A program made the translations under genes and the position numbers. 64,000 nucleotides of DNA. It comes from Geobacillus icigianus. Its GTDB lineage: Bacteria; Bacillota; Bacilli; Bacillales; Anoxybacillaceae. Shown here in pieces: positions 27,191 through 35,812 of this stretch. Numbering within the stretch: position 1 is the first letter of the stretch; each line of letters starts with the position of its first letter. Under the pieces are notes generated by a model. It did not search any database. It saw only the letters and a list, made by a program, of their open reading frames with translations, and was not told the origin of the DNA. The stretch is taken from assembly GCF_000750005.1 (NCBI RefSeq), contig NZ_JPYA01000049.1, positions 38,923-102,922 of the forward strand. Direction: 5' to 3'.

Positions 27191-27718
27191 TCAAGACGAC
27201 TTGATTTTCCCACAGGCGATGCGGCCGCCTGCATCCCCCGCCGGTTGGGTCATGCCGTCATCCTTTTTGGCATGAATGACAATTGATGTCCCCTCTTTCG
27301 TCAGCAGCGATCCTTTCGCTCCTTTTTTCAGCGTCACATGCGGCGCCGTCAATTCAACGTTGACCGTGCCGTCGTCTTTGACAATAATGTTTGGCAAATC
27401 CCCAGCGTGCGCACCTTCCGGGTGGAGAAGGCCGTGTTTTTTTCCATCGGGATTGTAATGGCCGCCGGCCGACTGAAAATCGGGCGGCTGACAACTTCCT
27501 TTTTCATGAATATGAATGGCGTGCTCCCCCGGTGGAAGGCCTTGCAAATCAAGCTTCAAGCGCACCCCCCCTTCAGACTGCTCGACCAACTCGATCGTGC
27601 CGATCGGATCGCCGTCGGCGTTGATCATTTCCACTTTCCGGCTCATGCCTTCCTCTTTTCCGCAGCCAACCAAGGCGAGCGCCATGGCCGCGGCCAACCA
27701 TCGTCTTCCGCACAACAC
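27191..27718 (-). CDS. sodC: Cu,Zn superoxide dismutase-like lipoprotein
   Basis: Extracellular SodC-fold protein of 175 residues with a lipoprotein signal (ALALVGC, Cys near 19). Metal-ligand positions are readable: HIH in [11 protein letters not shown], bridging His in AGGHYNP, KKHG, HAGD, and a late His in VIHAKKDDG, plus the disulfide Cys in RIACG. All seven copper and zinc ligands appear present, so dismutase activity is plausible. The start is GTG at 27718 behind GGAGGGG; TTG at 27715 is possible. The closest B. subtilis counterpart is YojM. Confidence 0.85.
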   Translation of the reverse strand: MLCGRRWLAAAMALALVGCGKEEGMSRKVEMINADGDPIGTIELVEQSEGGVRLKLDLQGLPPGEHAIHIHEKGSCQPPDFQSAGGHYNPDGKKHGLLHPEGAHAGDLPNIIVKDDGTVNVELTAPHVTLKKGAKGSLLTKEGTSIVIHAKKDDGMTQPAGDAGGRIACGKIKSS

Positions 27719-27777
27719 TCCATCCCCTCCAACTCTTGGCAACTACTACCTGCCAGTATCGCCGGGGAAGGAGCGAT

Positions 27778-27996
27778 TTATACGTCCTTTGTCCGCTCAG
27801 GCTCGTCCGTTTTTCCAAGCAACTCCCGCTCGAGCCGCTTCGCTTCGTTCTCTTGTTTCCGCGAAATGACGATGATCAGCCGCATCGTAAACACCGCCAT
27901 CAAGAAAAAGACGGCAAACGAAATCGCCGCAGGGATATATTCGCGCTTATCTTCAGGGAAATACAAAAACAAATTCAACACCGATGGCCATATCAT
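27778..27996 (-). CDS. Small membrane protein, unknown function
   Basis: 72 residues: a short N-terminal part, one clear hydrophobic helix (about 20-43; IPAAISFAVFFLMAVFTMRL), then a highly charged tail (RKQENEAKRLERELLGKTDE) that may form a coiled coil. The start is ATG at 27996; the ribosome site AAAGG is only moderate, and the open frame continues upstream without a better one. I do not recognise the family. The gap 27997-28287 upstream holds nothing else I can support. Confidence 0.55.
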   Translation of the reverse strand: MIWPSVLNLFLYFPEDKREYIPAAISFAVFFLMAVFTMRLIIVISRKQENEAKRLERELLGKTDEPERTKDV

Positions 27997-28287
27997 CTCA
28001 AAGACAACCTTTCCTGCCTGAATTTCCCGCTTCTGTCCAAGGCGCGAGCTTTCGGCCGCCGGCATCGTTCCGCTCGAAGGCAAGCCGCACCGCACCATCC
28101 TTGACGCCCGCGTTTAGGCCGAAGCGTTTTACTCCCCCATAGCTTATCACATCCGCCGGCCGCCGCCAACCCGCCCGTTGTTTCCATCTCTCAGCCAAGC
28201 AGCGCTTCATCGGCAAGCGGCCACCGTCTCTAGCAGCGGCGCTTTCCTTCGACGGGCGTGGCTGCGACGCATTCCGAACCGGATCGT

Positions 28288-28908
28288 CTACAAGGCAAAT
28301 TTTTTTCGCAGCTGGGTGAAATCGATTCGTTCTCCGAGCGTAGGCGGCTTTGTCTTCACCAAATACTTTTTGTCGTTTTCAATGAGGCGGAAAATCGTGT
28401 AGGCGGTAAAAGCGTCATCGAGCGCACAATGCGCGTTTCCGATCCCTTCGTTGCCGTACTCCTGAACCGCCTTGCGCAAAGCCGTTTGGTTTTTGTTTCC
28501 AAAAAACCGCTTATACTCCAAAGCTAAATCGCGGTGCTCGCCCGTAAACGGAAAGGCCACTTGCGCTGACTGGCAGTTTTCCCGAAGCACTTTCATATCC
28601 ATACTTCCCCATGTCACGACCGTCGTCGGACGCTCACGATCATATTGCCGAAGCAACGTAACGAGTTCATAAAAGCTGATGCCGCTGTCGATTTGTTCTT
28701 GGGTGATGTTGAGAAACGATTTGCATCGGTCGGTCAGCTGCGGAAAACGGAGCGGTTTCACATAAGCGGAAAACTGGTTCACAATTTGTTCGGCAACGAC
28801 CGCGACAAGGCCAACTTCGATGATTTCCGGGCAAAATCCGTTTGGCTCCGTTTTCGTCTCCGGCATCGTAAACTCAAAATCAAGGAACAAATATTGCGGG
28901 ATGTCCAT
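28288..28908 (-). CDS. kapD: 3'-5' exonuclease KapD (sporulation inhibitor family)
   Basis: 206-residue DEDDh exonuclease-fold protein. In B. subtilis, KapD overexpression inhibits the KinA phosphorelay pathway into sporulation. The first acidic motif is FLDFEFTM near residue 8. A middle Asp lies in TTVVTWGSMDMKVLRENC, and the C-terminal motif has AHCALDDAFTAY (H-x4-D). ATG at 28908 follows AAAGGAGGG. A minus-strand TATAAT at 28960-28955 marks a likely promoter. The patB-kapD neighbourhood matches B. subtilis. Confidence 0.87.
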   Translation of the reverse strand: MDIPQYLFLDFEFTMPETKTEPNGFCPEIIEVGLVAVVAEQIVNQFSAYVKPLRFPQLTDRCKSFLNITQEQIDSGISFYELVTLLRQYDRERPTTVVTWGSMDMKVLRENCQSAQVAFPFTGEHRDLALEYKRFFGNKNQTALRKAVQEYGNEGIGNAHCALDDAFTAYTIFRLIENDKKYLVKTKPPTLGERIDFTQLRKKFAL

Positions 28909-29137
28909 CGTCGCTTCCCTCCTTTCCTGCATAGCTGCGATCTGTCTTACTATTATTATATCACGAGGGAACGATTGTTTATTTCTTTTTTCAGAAAATG
29001 ACGAAAAAGGGGCGGATGACGGAGGAATCCACTCCCCTCACGCCGAAAACAGGAATGTTCCCCTAGGCGAAGCGAAGCCGCCGCCCCTGTTTTCCAGCGA
29101 GATGCTATGATATGATGAAAAAAAGGAGGCGGATGTT

Positions 29138-29584
29138 ATGAAAAATGTCATCATTCATCAAATTGTCACCTACATTTTCACGGAAGAACAGCTGCGCGCC
29201 TATTGGGAGGGACAAGCATCGGTTCTTCCTTTCGATGAGTTGACGCCAAAGCAATATATGGAACTCGCCGAGGACATGCTTGAACATTCCTCATCCAGCC
29301 AGCTCAAGCAGCATGTGCTCGGCGGCGGATGGCGCACAGAAGAAGACGCACGGGGGAAAGTGATCGCCGAAGATGAATCTCGTGAAACGATCCATGTGGA
29401 AATCGTCGACACCGATGCGGCGGCCGAACCATCGCGGCGAATGCTGATCGATCGAGTGCGTGAAATCGCCTGCCCGCACTGTTCATTCACCTTTTATGTG
29501 CGCGATGCCATCGGCGAGAGCGGCGACTGGACATGCCCATCGTGCGGCAACGGCTTCCACGGCGCGCCATCATCAACACCGTAA
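29138..29584 (+). CDS. Zinc-ribbon protein, unknown function
   Basis: 148 residues with an acidic, mostly helical N-terminal part (about 1-100) and a C-terminal zinc ribbon of two CxxC knuckles (CPHC near 114 and CPSC near 134). No transmembrane segment. ATG at 29138 follows AAAGGAGG. It lies 11 bp upstream of the ArsB/NhaD permease gene and is probably co-transcribed with it, which could hint at a regulatory or metal-linked role. I do not recognise a named family. Confidence 0.75.
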   Translation: MKNVIIHQIVTYIFTEEQLRAYWEGQASVLPFDELTPKQYMELAEDMLEHSSSSQLKQHVLGGGWRTEEDARGKVIAEDESRETIHVEIVDTDAAAEPSRRMLIDRVREIACPHCSFTFYVRDAIGESGDWTCPSCGNGFHGAPSSTP

Positions 29585-29595
29585 AGGAGGGGACC

Positions 29596-30921
29596 ATGAT
29601 GAGCCATTCTGCCGCTGACGTCTCACAATTTCAATACTATTTGGCCATTGCCGTGTTTCTCGCTACATACGCCATCATCATTTCCGAAAAGGTCAACCGC
29701 GCCGTCATCGCTCTGCTCGGCGCCGCGCTCATGGTCATTTTCGGCATCGTTGACACCGAAAACGCCTTCACCCACCATATTGAATGGGGCACCATCACGC
29801 TGTTGATCGGCATGATGATTTTAGTAAGCATCACAAGCAAATCCGGTTTTTTTCAATACATGGCCATTAAAGCGGCCAAGCTGGCCAAGGGCAGCCCGAT
29901 CCGCATTTTAGTGATGCTTTCGCTGTTGACAGGACTGCTGTCGGCGTTTTTGGACAACGTCACCACCGTCTTGCTCGTCGTGCCGGTGACGTTTTCGATC
30001 ACGCGGATGCTTCACGTCAACCCGGTGCCGTACTTAATCTCCGAAGTGCTGTTGTCAAACATCGGAGGCACGGCGACCTTGATCGGCGACCCGCCGAACA
30101 TTATGATCGGTTCGGCGAACAAGCATCTCGATTTCAACGCTTTTTTATTGAACTTAACGCCAATTGTCATCGTCATCGCCATCGTCACAGTCGCGCTGCT
30201 CGCCTTCGTTTACCGCAAGCAGCTGCAAACCGATCCAGCGTTAATTCAAACATTGATGGAGCTTCGCGATGCCGACTACATTCAAGACGCGAAGCTGATG
30301 CGCAAATCGGTCGCCGTGCTCGGGCTGACGATTCTTGGCTTTATCCTGCATTCGGCCATTCATGTCGATGCGGCGGTCATCGCCATGGCCGGAGCGATCG
30401 TGCTCATGCTCATCGCCGTGCCAGAGCATGAAATAGAAGAGATCTTTCATTCGATCGAATGGGTCACTATTTTCTTTTTCGCCGGTCTGTTCGTCTTGGT
30501 CGGCGGACTTGTTGACATCGGCCTTATCAAGACATTGGCGGAAAGAGCACTCGATGTCACCGGCGGCGACATTTCCACGGCTTCGTATTTCATCCTTTGG
30601 CTGTCCGGGATCGCTTCAGCGACGATCGATAACATCCCGTTTGTGGCGACGATGATTCCGCTCATTCAAGATATGGCTGTCGGCATGGGCTTATCCCCAG
30701 ACTCGCCGCAGATCGACGTGCTTTGGTGGGCCTTGTCGCTCGGCGCCTGCCTCGGCGGAAACGGAACGCTCATCGGCGCCTCAGCCAACGTCATTGTCGC
30801 CGGCATCGCTTCGCGCGAAGGGCATGGATTTACGTACATGGACTTTTTGAAAATCGGGGCCCCGCTCACGCTCATTGCCTTGCTCTTGTCGCACGGCTAT
30901 TTATGGCTGCGCTATTTATAA
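29596..30921 (+). CDS. ArsB/NhaD family ion transporter
   Basis: Integral membrane permease of about 441 residues with 11-12 hydrophobic segments. Ion-transporter superfamily repeats are visible: FLDNVTTVLLVVP near residue 115, GGTATLIGDPPNIMIG near 155, and the second-half counterparts SATIDNIPFVATM and LGGNGTLIGASANVI. Substrates of this group include Na+/H+ and arsenite, so the ion cannot be fixed from sequence. ATG at 29596 follows GGAGGGG. It sits downstream of a zinc-ribbon gene and ends with a strong terminator. Confidence 0.87.
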   Translation: MMSHSAADVSQFQYYLAIAVFLATYAIIISEKVNRAVIALLGAALMVIFGIVDTENAFTHHIEWGTITLLIGMMILVSITSKSGFFQYMAIKAAKLAKGSPIRILVMLSLLTGLLSAFLDNVTTVLLVVPVTFSITRMLHVNPVPYLISEVLLSNIGGTATLIGDPPNIMIGSANKHLDFNAFLLNLTPIVIVIAIVTVALLAFVYRKQLQTDPALIQTLMELRDADYIQDAKLMRKSVAVLGLTILGFILHSAIHVDAAVIAMAGAIVLMLIAVPEHEIEEIFHSIEWVTIFFFAGLFVLVGGLVDIGLIKTLAERALDVTGGDISTASYFILWLSGIASATIDNIPFVATMIPLIQDMAVGMGLSPDSPQIDVLWWALSLGACLGGNGTLIGASANVIVAGIASREGHGFTYMDFLKIGAPLTLIALLLSHGYLWLRYL

Positions 30922-30928
30922 CAAATGG

Positions 30929-30966
30929 AAGGAGCGAAATCGAAATGGTGATTTCGCTCCTTTTTT
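30929..30966 (+). terminator. Terminator of the permease operon
   Basis: 13-bp stem AAGGAGCGAAATC / GATTTCGCTCCTT followed by a U run. Confidence 0.9.
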
Positions 30967-31023
30967 GCTGTCCGCTCATATTGTAATATCGATTCCATTG
31001 TTGGAAAGGAGGCGCAAACAGCC

Positions 31024-31374
31024 ATGTTTGCTTATTTCCCAAGGCTGCCGGCCGGCCCGTACCCCCCGATCGACCCGACGCTCTTTTCCCAGTCAGCCGC
31101 CACCGCCCAGACGTTGATGAACGACGGTGCCGCTGTTTTGAAAAAACTGGCCGAATCGCGCTCGTTTGCCGCCGCGGTCATGTCGGCCGCCCAAGAAGGA
31201 AAAACGGATGAAGTGAAGCGCCTGATCCGTTCGCTTGGCATCCGCTCGCAAACCGAGGTATATTTCAATCCCGACGGCATCCGCCTGACGCTCTCGCCGC
31301 CGCCCGGCGCGTTCCCGTGCTGCCAGCTCGTTGTCGGCTTGCGCTGGAACGTGTTTCCACCTTCACACCGATAG
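31024..31374 (+). CDS. Small YuzC-like protein, possibly spore-associated
   Basis: 116 residues; the N-terminus is rich in Pro, Tyr and Phe (MFAYFPRLPAGPYPPIDPTL), then a helical region (AAVMSAAQEGKTDEVKRLIR) and a C-terminal segment with CCQLVVGLRW. This resembles what I recall of B. subtilis YuzC-type inner coat proteins, but the match is from memory and unverified. ATG at 31024 follows AAAGGAGG at a slightly long spacing. It stands alone. Confidence 0.65.
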   Translation: MFAYFPRLPAGPYPPIDPTLFSQSAATAQTLMNDGAAVLKKLAESRSFAAAVMSAAQEGKTDEVKRLIRSLGIRSQTEVYFNPDGIRLTLSPPPGAFPCCQLVVGLRWNVFPPSHR

Positions 31375-31766
31375 CCTTTGCCAGCACGGCGGCGGGGGAA
31401 ACGGGGGAAATGGTTGGCAAGACGCCGCTTTTGGCGCTCATCACGTCGGCCGCCATTGGACGATGAGCGGCCATCCGTTCAAAGGCGCCGCACCCGATGC
31501 GACAACACCGCTTCCACCCGCGACGCTGGAAGCGGGCTGTCGTCGGCGTCTTGCCACACTAGAAACCGTTTTCGCACAAAACGATGTGTACCAACGTTCA
31601 CCAACGAAAAAAGACGGCGGTCGTCCCATCCCCGTCCAATATCTCGGCGAACTCACCGGCCTCTTCCGTTTCCATGGCGCATTCGATTGCGTGCGCTGAT
31701 CGATGATAGCCCCGACAAGGATCGAGACCAACGAAGTCAACATCGTCAGCTTAACCGCCTTGGAGT

Positions 31767-31914
31767 CTAAAAGGCGGTCGAAAACAGCTGTTTCCCCTGC
31801 TCAATGGATGAACGTGTGAAAAGAAGCACTGATGATACAAGGTTTTTCTATTTGAGAAACGATGCTAGGAAGCGGTATGTACTATTAAATCACCAGCCTC
31901 CTAAAAAGCGCAGC
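31767..31914 (-). repeat. Y-type intergenic repeat
   Basis: Reversed Y unit of about 148 bp with ends CTAAAAGGCGGTCGAAAA and AATCACCAGCCTCCTAA. It lies in the long gene-poor stretch 31375-32500. Apart from this repeat, the small gene at 31967-32125 and the X repeat at 32180, the segment 31375-31766 holds nothing I can support. Confidence 0.75.
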
Positions 31915-31966
31915 ACTTGTTTTTCAAAGTAGACGAAAAAGATCCCGTCCATCCGCGCCTCTTCTT

Positions 31967-32125
31967 TCACGCATTGCCGTTTTCATCGATCGGCTGCCGC
32001 TTCCCGATTTCAGCCGGGGTCCGCAAATCGTAGCCATCATCGTTTTTGCTCGTATGGATGATGTCTTCGTTCGCTCCGATTTTGCTTGCCCACTTCAGTT
32101 CCTCATCCGGCATAAACCGCTCCAT
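31967..32125 (-). CDS. 52-residue protein, unknown function
   Basis: Small gene: ATG at 32125 is preceded by AAAGGAGG and encodes 52 residues (MERFMPDEELKWASKIGAN..., ending DENGNA). It is acidic and hydrophilic, with no Cys and no transmembrane segment. The strong ribosome site and protein-like composition support it. It is flanked on both sides by intergenic repeats of the CTAG family. No family recognised. Confidence 0.65.
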   Translation of the reverse strand: MERFMPDEELKWASKIGANEDIIHTSKNDDGYDLRTPAEIGKRQPIDENGNA

Positions 32126-32179
32126 CGCCATCCTCCTTTCGCTTCTTTCATCCTTGTCGGCTTTGATTCAGTTTTCAGC

Positions 32180-32317
32180 TTAGAGGGGCGGTGATGTCGT
32201 ACAAAATACTGCGATTCCATCTGTTTCTCAGTTAGAGAAGCCTGGCGAAATCGGCGTTTTTGTTTGGCGAAATGCCGCTGAGTTGCTCGTGGCAGCTGTT
32301 TTTCACCGGCCTTTTAG
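32180..32317 (-). repeat. X-type intergenic repeat
   Basis: Reversed X unit (about 138 bp), from TTAGAGGGGCGGTGATGTCG to GTTTTTCACCGGCCTTTTAG, with the shared CTGTTTCTCAGTTAGAGAA segment inside. The ends have drifted from CTAG to TTAG. Confidence 0.75.
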
Positions 32318-32440
32318 GGCAGCGCTTTTGCTTAGCATCTTAGGAAGAACCGGAAACCCTAGTGGAAGCGGTGGACCTTTCGAGCAGCGCTTTTCCTTAG
32401 CATCCCCCGCCGCTCATCCCATCATTCCCGGAAAAAAGGA

Positions 32441-32480
32441 TTGACAGCCTAGCGGTTGTTCAGTACGATTTTGTTAACAA
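32441..32480 (+). promoter_or_regulatory. bioY promoter with candidate BirA half-operator
   Basis: TTGACA (32441-32446), 17-bp spacer, TACGAT (32464-32469). An intact GTTAACAA half-site lies at 32473-32480 over the start point, and a weaker TTGTTCAG lies at 32456-32463. The BirA assignment is inference. Confidence 0.6.
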
Positions 32481-32502
32481 TCATAAAAAAGGGGGTTTAC
32501 AT

Positions 32503-33108
32503 ATGAAGCAACGGACTTCGCTTCGCCCGCTTGACATGACACTTGCCGCGATGTTCGTCGCCTTGATGGCCATCGGCGCCAACATTACATCGTGGGTGCC
32601 GTTTCTTGTCGTTGGCGGCGTGCCGATCACGCTGCAGACGTTTTTCTGCGTTCTTGCCGGCGCCGTGTTAGGGCGGCGGCTCGGCGCGGTGGCGATGACG
32701 GTGTATATGTTCGTCGGCCTGGCCGGTGCGCCGGTGTTTTCCAAGCTTAGCGGCGGATTATCGATCATTTTCCAACCGACATTTGGCTTTATTCTCTCCT
32801 TTATCGCCGCTGCGTATGTGACCGGCTGGATCATCGAACGCGGCCCGCAGCCAGCATCCACCGTCCGCTTTGTCACCGCCGCTCTTGTCGGGATGGTCAT
32901 CAACTATGTCATCGGCACGAACTGGATGTATATGGCGTACAAATTATGGGCGGAAGCGCCAAAAGGGCTGTCGTACGAAATGGTATGGGGTTGGATGCTT
33001 GTTCCGCTGCCAAAAGACATTTTGTTATCGATCGTCGCCGGTTTGATTGCACCGCGCCTTTGCCGGGCGATCGGCCGCTCCTCTTCCGCGAGCCGGCCGG
33101 CGGCATAA
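32503..33108 (+). CDS. bioY: Biotin transporter BioY
   Basis: Substrate-binding membrane component of the biotin ECF transporter, 201 residues with about six hydrophobic segments. BioY signatures are present: GVPITLQTFFCVLAGAVLG near residue 42, GLAGAPVF near 75, and FQPTFGFILSF near 90. No ECF ATPase or T subunit is adjacent; BioY either works alone or shares a common ECF module. ATG at 32503 follows a GGGGG site. The B. subtilis counterpart yuiG lies in the same region. Confidence 0.92.
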   Translation: MKQRTSLRPLDMTLAAMFVALMAIGANITSWVPFLVVGGVPITLQTFFCVLAGAVLGRRLGAVAMTVYMFVGLAGAPVFSKLSGGLSIIFQPTFGFILSFIAAAYVTGWIIERGPQPASTVRFVTAALVGMVINYVIGTNWMYMAYKLWAEAPKGLSYEMVWGWMLVPLPKDILLSIVAGLIAPRLCRAIGRSSSASRPAA

Positions 33109-33147
33109 ACGAAACGCGCCTGTTGAACAACAGGCGCGTTTTTCGTT
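33108..33147. terminator. Bidirectional terminator between bioY and pit
   Basis: Stem built from AACGAAACGCGCCTGTT and AACAGGCGCGTTTTTCGTT with a 4-base loop. It serves both convergent genes. Confidence 0.9.
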
Positions 33148-34144
33148 AGAAAAATAAATTGAACACTTGGTACAGAAAACCAGCTATGAGCGCAGAAATC
33201 GGGAGCGTAATCACCCATGTAATCACAATCCGGCGGGCGACGCCCCATTTGACTCCTTTCACCCGCTGCGCGGCGCCCACTCCCATAATGGCCGAGGAAA
33301 TGACGTGGGTTGTGCTGACCGGCAAATGAAACGTTGTCGCTGAAAAAATGACGAGCGCGGACGATAAATCCGCGGCCGCCCCGTTGATCGGGCGGATTTT
33401 CATGATTTTTCCGCCGACTGTTTTAATGATTTTCCACCCGCCGACCGCCGTTCCCAGCCCCATGGCCGTAGCGGCGGCAATGCGCACCCACTCCGGAATG
33501 TCGGTCGTCGCATGATATCCGCCGGCGATCAGCGCCATCGTAATAATCCCCATCGCTTTTTGAGCGTCATTCGTTCCGTGCGTGTACGCCTGCAAAGCGG
33601 CGGTCACGATTTGAAAGAGGCGAAATCCTTTGGTTGTACCGTATAAGTTCGCATTTTTAAACAGGAACCGAAAAATCGTCATGATGACAAAACCGACGCC
33701 CAGCGCCAAAAACGGTGACAAAATCAGGGACTCTAAAATTTTCAAAAAACCTTGGTAATTTAAAATGCCGATTCCGGCCGCCGAGACCGCCGCGCCGGCA
33801 ATCGAACCGATCAGCGCGTGGGAAGAGCTGCTCGGGATCCCATAGTACCACGTGATTAAGTTCCACGCGATCGCGGACGTCAACGCCGCCAAAATGATGA
33901 TCGGCCCGTTTTCCAACGCAAACGGGTCAACGATGTCTTTCGTAATCGTTTTGGCTACGCCGGTAAACGTCAAAGCGCCGATAAAGTTCATCGCCGCAGC
34001 CAGCAAAATGGCGCGCCGCGGCGTAAGCGCCCTCGTTGACACCGAAGTGGCAATGGCGTTGGCCGTATCATGGAAGCCGTTGATGAAGTCAAACGCCAGC
34101 GCAAAAATCACGATGCATATCGTCAAGACAAGAATCATATCCAT
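33146..34144 (-). CDS. pit: Low-affinity inorganic phosphate transporter (PiT)
   Basis: Metal-phosphate symporter of the PiT family, 332 residues, ten or so hydrophobic segments. The duplicated PiT signatures are visible: FDFINGFHDTANAIATSV near residue 18, and the second-half AYTHGTNDAQKAMGII near 190. ATG at 34144 follows AAGGGGA. It lies 17 bp downstream of the DUF47 gene in one operon, the standard Bacillus pairing. The promoter region carries Pho-box-like repeats. Confidence 0.93.
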   Translation of the reverse strand: MDMILVLTICIVIFALAFDFINGFHDTANAIATSVSTRALTPRRAILLAAAMNFIGALTFTGVAKTITKDIVDPFALENGPIIILAALTSAIAWNLITWYYGIPSSSSHALIGSIAGAAVSAAGIGILNYQGFLKILESLILSPFLALGVGFVIMTIFRFLFKNANLYGTTKGFRLFQIVTAALQAYTHGTNDAQKAMGIITMALIAGGYHATTDIPEWVRIAAATAMGLGTAVGGWKIIKTVGGKIMKIRPINGAAADLSSALVIFSATTFHLPVSTTHVISSAIMGVGAAQRVKGVKWGVARRIVITWVITLPISALIAGFLYQVFNLFF

Positions 34145-34161
34145 AAAAACAACGTCCCCTT

Positions 34162-34782
34162 TTATGCGTTGCGCATAATAATCGTCTCAATCGTATTGGC
34201 GACATCCTCACAGCTGTCGGCAATTTCCTCGAGCATTTCATACAGCTCTTTATACTGGATGAGTTTAATCGGATCTTTTTGGGAGACAAACAAGTTTTTG
34301 ATGGAAGCGCGCAAAATTTCGTCACATTTCGTTTCGTAGTCTTTGATCTTGATGGCGTGCTGGCGCATATCGAGCAATTTTTTATGCGAAAGCAGCTCTA
34401 GCGCATGAACGATTTCAATCGTGCTTTGGTAAATATAGTCGAAAAATTTCCCCATATGTTCGTCAATGTCGGTAAACGAGAACATTTCAAAACGGGCCGA
34501 GCATTGCTCGAGGCCATCGAGCACATCGTCCATTTTCATCGCCAGCTGGTGAATGTCTTCGCGCTCGATTGGGGTAATAAACGTTTTATTGAGCTGGACG
34601 ACCAATTCATGGATGAACGAATCCCCTTTCCGTTCATACTCCTTCATCACCCGCGCGAACTCTTTCAAATCGCCGACGTTGCGGATTTTGTATTCGACAA
34701 AATATTGGGCCGCTTCCTTCACATTTTCCGAAATCGTGAACAACATATCGAAGAAAACGTCCTTTTTTGGCGAAAAAATCAT
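34162..34782 (-). CDS. DUF47 PhoU-like phosphate transport regulator
   Basis: 206 residues, all-helical PhoU-like protein of the DUF47 family, first gene of an operon with pit. It begins IFSPKKDVFFDMLFTISENV, the family N-terminus, and carries paired acidic helices (ERKGDSFIHELV, DYETKCDEIL) that bind metal clusters in PhoU homologues. It likely gates or modulates Pit activity (inference from family). ATG at 34782 follows GGAGGG at a long spacing. B. subtilis YkaA-Pit is the counterpart. Confidence 0.9.
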   Translation of the reverse strand: MIFSPKKDVFFDMLFTISENVKEAAQYFVEYKIRNVGDLKEFARVMKEYERKGDSFIHELVVQLNKTFITPIEREDIHQLAMKMDDVLDGLEQCSARFEMFSFTDIDEHMGKFFDYIYQSTIEIVHALELLSHKKLLDMRQHAIKIKDYETKCDEILRASIKNLFVSQKDPIKLIQYKELYEMLEEIADSCEDVANTIETIIMRNA

Positions 34783-34826
34783 GGCCGGAACACCCTCCAT
34801 TGATGGAATGAAAGTCACCGCTACTT

Positions 34827-34854
34827 ATTGTAGCAGCTTCAAGTTTGTTTACAA
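34827..34854 (-). promoter_or_regulatory. Promoter of the DUF47-pit operon
   Basis: Minus-strand TTGTAA (34854-34849), 16-bp spacer, TACAAT (34832-34827). The -35 overlaps the proximal Pho-box repeat. Confidence 0.65.
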
Positions 34855-34897
34855 TAAGAAAAAAGAAACTTTACGCAAAATTTACATGACCTTTACA
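34848..34897 (+). promoter_or_regulatory. Candidate PhoP box array
   Basis: TTTACA at 34848, TTTACG at 34870, TTTACA at 34881 and TTTACA at 34892. The last three are exactly 11 bp apart and the first is two periods away. This matches the TT(A/T)ACA direct repeats with about 5-bp gaps bound by Bacillus PhoP dimers. It reads on the strand opposite to the operon. Confidence 0.65.
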
Positions 34898-34922
34898 TTT
34901 TGTTCGCCTTTCCAGCTGCGTA

Positions 34923-35812
34923 TTACATAGCGTGCCAAAAGAGCGACGAAGCTATGCATGTCCGCTTTCGTTCGTCGATCATGCTGTCGCGCGGCTTCAG
35001 GCAATACCCGCCCGTATCAAACGTCACCCCTTTGCCGACGAGGGCGATCACGTCCTCCCACCGTTCTTTTCCTTGGTATTTGAGAACGATCAGCTTCGGC
35101 GGCTGCGCCGATCCTTGATTCACCGCCAAGAGCGCGCCCATGCCGAGCCGCTCCATCTCTTCTTTTTCCAAAATTTCATAGTCCAAATCGTACCGGGTAG
35201 CGAGCTTCACCGCATAATCAGCCAAATCGGACGCCGTCAACAAATTCCCTGGCGTATTGACGAGTGTGCGCGCCGAGTTGGTCGCCTTTCCGTACACCGA
35301 GCCGACAACCAAGCTCGTCTTGATGTCCGCTGCATCGGCTGCCGTATAGACGGTAAGCGACGCCAGCGTTGCATCCGGTTCTGCTTTTTTCTGCTTGTAG
35401 CCGGGAAACTCATACGTGGCCAAATAGCACGCTTCGGCCAAGGCATGGGCCGCCTCGTTCGCATCGACCGCTTCGGTCGTAAACGTGTCGAGCACAACGG
35501 CCGCCGCAGTCCGCTTCGCCTGCTTGAGCGCGCGAAAGAGCTTGCCAAATCCTTCACGCAGCCGCGCAAACGTCAGCTCCTCTTGTTTGCCAAGCCCGAC
35601 AAAATACAATCGCCTCGCTCCAGTGGGCAAAAAAGGATGGATGACGGAAAGGCGCCCCCATTTCGCGGAAATGTCGCCTTCCTTTTGCAGCTCGGCCAGC
35701 CGCCCACCAAGGCGGGCATCATACGCTCCGGCCAGGCCGCTCCTTCAAACAACCCGATCACAAGCGCGTCCTCATTCGTTTCGGGCGATGGAAACGGTTT
35801 TACAGTAAACAT
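34923..35812 (-). pseudogene. pepA: Leucyl aminopeptidase PepA, frameshifted and C-terminally truncated
   Basis: Remnant of a cytosol aminopeptidase (B. subtilis yuiE). The first 35 or so codons (from ATG 35812, FTVKPFPSPETNEDALVIGL) are in one frame. The rest of the N-terminal domain (RLGGRLAELQKEGDIS..., LYFVGLGKQEELTF) continues in another, so a frameshift lies near 35735. The catalytic domain starts (TLVNTPGNLLTASDLA, GKGVTFDTGGYCLKP) but breaks off near 34985. The remaining metal-binding half, about 200 residues, is missing. The last codons before the stop at 34923 are unrelated. Confidence 0.85.

Noticed and set aside
31441..31743. 100-codon minus-strand frame (starts MLTSLVSILVGAIIDQ)
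   Set aside because: The start looks membrane-like, but the rest is low-complexity and no family or ribosome site supports it.
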